From the NCBI GenBank assembly GCA_947070915.1, contig CAMTDY010000047.1:1-16538 (forward strand): a DNA stretch of 16,538 bases, read 5' to 3'. This document shows, one piece after another, positions 13,937-16,538 of this stretch. Origin of the DNA: an uncultured Roseburia sp. (GTDB taxonomy: Bacteria > Bacillota > Clostridia > Lachnospirales > Lachnospiraceae). How positions within the stretch are numbered: the first letter of the stretch is position 1; every line of letters starts with the position of its first letter. Position numbers and translations under genes: made by a program. The notes beneath the pieces were generated by a model. That model was not told the origin of the DNA, did not search any database, and saw nothing but the letters and a program-made list of their open reading frames with translations.

Positions 13937-16538
13937 TTATTTATATTTTCTTTTTATTTCTTTAATTTCTTTCGGAAGTTTACCTCTCAATTCCATGTTA
14001 TGAGCTAAGACATTCGCCGCTTTTTCTGCTGCATGTTCATAATCCAATGATTTAATAAGGTCTTCCATATATGGTATCTTTTCAGGCTCAGATATATCAT
14101 ATGCTTCTACTGTTTTAGCCAGCAGTTCTTTATCCAATCCCCATTTTACTGCCAGTCGCCCAACTAATTTCTTCGCTTTCTCGCCACACCATTGTTCAAA
14201 TGCTGCATCAAAGGGAGTAGAAGACAGAACTTTTCCCTGCAGCAATTCCTCATCTACAAAACGCTTTAACAGTTCAGCCTTTACACTGTCCCCCATATCG
14301 CTGACTTCCTGGATCTGCTCATAAATGATCCTTAATGTTTCATCATCTACACATTGAACTTCTCCAACAGTGTAAGTCTTTTTGCCAATTAATTTTAAAA
14401 TATAATCTGCGTTTATCACTTCGGCGTCTATCAATTTGGTCTTTCCCAAAGGTCTGACAATTACCGTTCCCGGATCTTGATCTTCTCCCGCTGGATTCAG
14501 ATTTTTATATGCACCTACATATTTTCTCCATGTATGCTCATCTATCCCAAAAGTATCATCACTCCAGGCATATTCATAATACTGTTGCAAACGATTCCAT
14601 TGCATCACAGCCGCCATGTATGCCTTTTCAAATGCCCGTTTTTCCTTCGGATTGTTCTCAAATTCTTTCCATCGCGATGGTTCCGGCAGTATTTCCACCA
14701 TCTCTATTATGAAATTCTTGAATTTTTCTGTCGCAATCAAATATGTATCAACCAATACTTTTGAACTTTTACCACCACTTCCATATAATTTTAGTGCGTC
14801 TTCTACACATTCCTTTGTCATGGCAGGATATTGAAAGTTGATGATAGTACCGAATTCCTTTTCTTTTCCAAACAGCCGGTTTGTGCGTGAATACGCTTGA
14901 ATTAAACTTTGTAGTTCCAACATTCTGTCCACATACAGAGTATTCAATCTCTTGGAATCATATCCTGTCAGCAATTGGTCGGCAACAATCACCAAATCAA
15001 TATTCTTTTTGTTTATGCCACTGCCGCCACGCTTTGTTCTCTCAATCAGATCTTCAAAGTAATCATTCTTTCTTCCGGATTTGATGTCCTCCACACTTAA
15101 AGACAGATTTGTAAATGCTTCGTAATCTTCAAGCATTTCTTCTAATATTTCATCCGGCACTACCTGCATATGATCCTCAGAATCATCACCATTTTCATTT
15201 CCAATGCTAAAGGTCATGGCAATATTAAACTGCATTCCTCTACTTTTTATCTGCTTCTTAAACTCATGATAATACGCAATGACTCTTGTCTTAAATTTCG
15301 CAGTTAAAATCGCATTGAAATATCTATCCTGGGACTGCACATCCCAGTTATCAAGAATTTCACTTACCACTTTGGGAATATGGGTTTCGTCCTGATATTG
15401 AAAAATCCCCCTTTTTACGGTTTCTTTTTCTACTTCTAATTCACTAAGTTTCATAACCTCTCTTTCAATATCTCTTTCCGCTATCTCCGGATTCTCTATC
15501 ACTTTGGCCTCTATTAATTGTTCCTTAAGTTTGTCATAACTTTCAAATTCCCCAGTATTAATATAATCCACGTGAAAACCAAGGACATTTCCATCTGCAA
15601 TCGCTGAATCAATGGTATATTCATGAAGCTTGGGTCCGAATAAACCTTCTGTCGTCCTAATCAATTCATTATACTCGTTAATCCGGCCTTTCACACTATT
15701 TTCATCAAATAGAGGAGTCCCTGTAAAACCGAAAAATAAACTATTTTTTTTGAAATAATTCTTGATGTTCTGCATCATTTCCCCCATCGTGGTACGATGG
15801 GCCTCGTCAATAATAAATATAATTTTCTTATCTGCAACCAGATAATCTTTTTGATCCTGATAGTGCTTTACCAGCGCACTTAATTTATGTGTCGTTGTAA
15901 CAATTATGGAACCTGCTTTGCTCTCCAATCGTTTCATAAGATTATATGTGTACGGTGTATCATCCACATCTACCGGCTCATATTTTGAATATTCCTTAAA
16001 CTTTTTACTGGTATTACTATCTAATTCTTTTCTGTCAACCAAAAAAATAACCTTATCAAACCCTGCACGTGTAGAAAGAAATAATGCCGTTTTAAAACTG
16101 GTAATGGTTTTACCTGAACCTGTCGTATGCCACACAAAACCGCCATGAGGAATACGTTCTTCATTGTCATATCCCATGGCAGCCTTTTCAATCGCCCTTA
16201 ATGCATATACCTGATACGGACGAAGTAACAGATGTCGTCTATCTTCTTCCCTCTCTGCTTCATCGATCACAAGATAATCGCCTACCATCTGATGCGCCAT
16301 GGGAATCATTAAAAAGGATTGCATAATTTCTTTGTAATCATTTATGGGCTTATTTTTCTCGTCTGCCCAATGAAAAACAAAGGCAGGATTAAATTCTTCT
16401 ATTGACTTTGGTGTTGCAAAATACCTTGTTTCTATCTCCGTAGTAACAATCATCATCTGTGAAAATGCCATAAAATTATTGCAGTATTCACCATCCCTGT
16501 AATATCTTTTAAATTGAAAATATGCCTCATTCAAGTCT
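13937..16538 (-). CDS. hsdR: Type I restriction enzyme R subunit, C-terminal part (N-terminus outside window)
   Basis: The frame is open to the right edge, so the 5' end is missing. The apparent first codon at 16534 is TTG read as an internal Leu, with an Asp codon before it; residues here count from that Leu. HsdR is the ATP-driven translocase and nuclease subunit that cuts unmodified DNA together with HsdM and HsdS. The visible part starts at the end of the nuclease region and holds the full motor: LRPYQVYALRAI (Q-motif-like), HTTGSGKT (Walker A, 139-143), IIDEAHRTT (DEAH, 243-246), GFTGTP (271-274), LLTGYDSKRLNTLYVDR and QAYSRTNRLFG (motif VI). A helical C-terminal region for M-subunit contact follows. 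The PD-(D/E)XK nuclease motifs, hsdM and hsdS are not in the window; they would lie to the right. No frameshift is visible. The gene is more AT-rich than the pan genes, consistent with mobile defence DNA. Confidence 0.95.
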   Translation of the reverse strand, partial: DLNEAYFQFKRYYRDGEYCNNFMAFSQMMIVTTEIETRYFATPKSIEEFNPAFVFHWADEKNKPINDYKEIMQSFLMIPMAHQMVGDYLVIDEAEREEDRRHLLLRPYQVYALRAIEKAAMGYDNEERIPHGGFVWHTTGSGKTITSFKTALFLSTRAGFDKVIFLVDRKELDSNTSKKFKEYSKYEPVDVDDTPYTYNLMKRLESKAGSIIVTTTHKLSALVKHYQDQKDYLVADKKIIFIIDEAHRTTMGEMMQNIKNYFKKNSLFFGFTGTPLFDENSVKGRINEYNELIRTTEGLFGPKLHEYTIDSAIADGNVLGFHVDYINTGEFESYDKLKEQLIEAKVIENPEIAERDIEREVMKLSELEVEKETVKRGIFQYQDETHIPKVVSEILDNWDVQSQDRYFNAILTAKFKTRVIAYYHEFKKQIKSRGMQFNIAMTFSIGNENGDDSEDHMQVVPDEILEEMLEDYEAFTNLSLSVEDIKSGRKNDYFEDLIERTKRGGSGINKKNIDLVIVADQLLTGYDSKRLNTLYVDRMLELQSLIQAYSRTNRLFGKEKEFGTIINFQYPAMTKECVEDALKLYGSGGKSSKVLVDTYLIATEKFKNFIIEMVEILPEPSRWKEFENNPKEKRAFEKAYMAAVMQWNRLQQYYEYAWSDDTFGIDEHTWRKYVGAYKNLNPAGEDQDPGTVIVRPLGKTKLIDAEVINADYILKLIGKKTYTVGEVQCVDDETLRIIYEQIQEVSDMGDSVKAELLKRFVDEELLQGKVLSSTPFDAAFEQWCGEKAKKLVGRLAVKWGLDKELLAKTVEAYDISEPEKIPYMEDLIKSLDYEHAAEKAANVLAHNMELRGKLPKEIKEIKRKYK

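Noticed and set aside
1..16538. CRISPR arrays, tRNA or rRNA genes, insertion sequences
   Set aside because: No regularly spaced repeats, no cloverleaf-like or ribosomal sequence and no transposase frame were seen on either strand.

Overview
The window looks like chromosome from a gut-type clostridium, most likely Lachnospiraceae (Blautia/Dorea/Ruminococcus-like). This rests on low-to-moderate GC, strong AGGAGG-type ribosome binding sites, leftward operons with short overlaps, and the protein styles: OmpR-type regulators, a BceS-like kinase and a dCache-like hybrid kinase. The family assignment is inference; no rRNA or other marker gene is present.

Layout, left to right. (1) Positions 1-5218, leftward: a response regulator, its HAMP sensor kinase, a 510-residue lipoprotein and two ABC-2-like membrane proteins, the second running off the left edge. 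A strong sigma-A-type promoter precedes the regulator, and a 31-bp near-perfect palindrome separates the two-component genes from the lipoprotein. No ATPase is visible; one may lie beyond the left edge. (2) Positions 5311-7938, rightward: a single hybrid histidine kinase with two receiver domains, closed by a bidirectional terminator. (3) Positions 8019-9688, leftward: a second two-component pair with a BceS-type intramembrane-sensing kinase and no BceAB transporter beside it. (4) Positions 9791-13243, leftward: a pantothenate operon with a DUF2520/Rossmann protein (candidate PanG-type ketopantoate reductase), panB, panC, and a closely coupled AraC-family regulator as last gene. (5) A divergent promoter region, then a small XRE-type repressor-like gene pointing right. 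(6) After a 140-bp gap with a striking G7/C7 hairpin, the C-terminal 865 or so codons of a type I restriction HsdR subunit reading leftward, with its N-terminus outside the window.

The window is dense in signalling: three histidine kinases, two DNA-binding response regulators, one AraC regulator and one XRE regulator in about 13 kb. The pan genes form a coherent pathway from ketoisovalerate to pantothenate, needing beta-alanine from elsewhere. The strongest candidate for an undescribed system is the regulator/kinase/lipoprotein/twin-permease operon at the left. No CRISPR array, tRNA, rRNA or insertion sequence was seen, and no gene-free stretch exceeds 300 bases.
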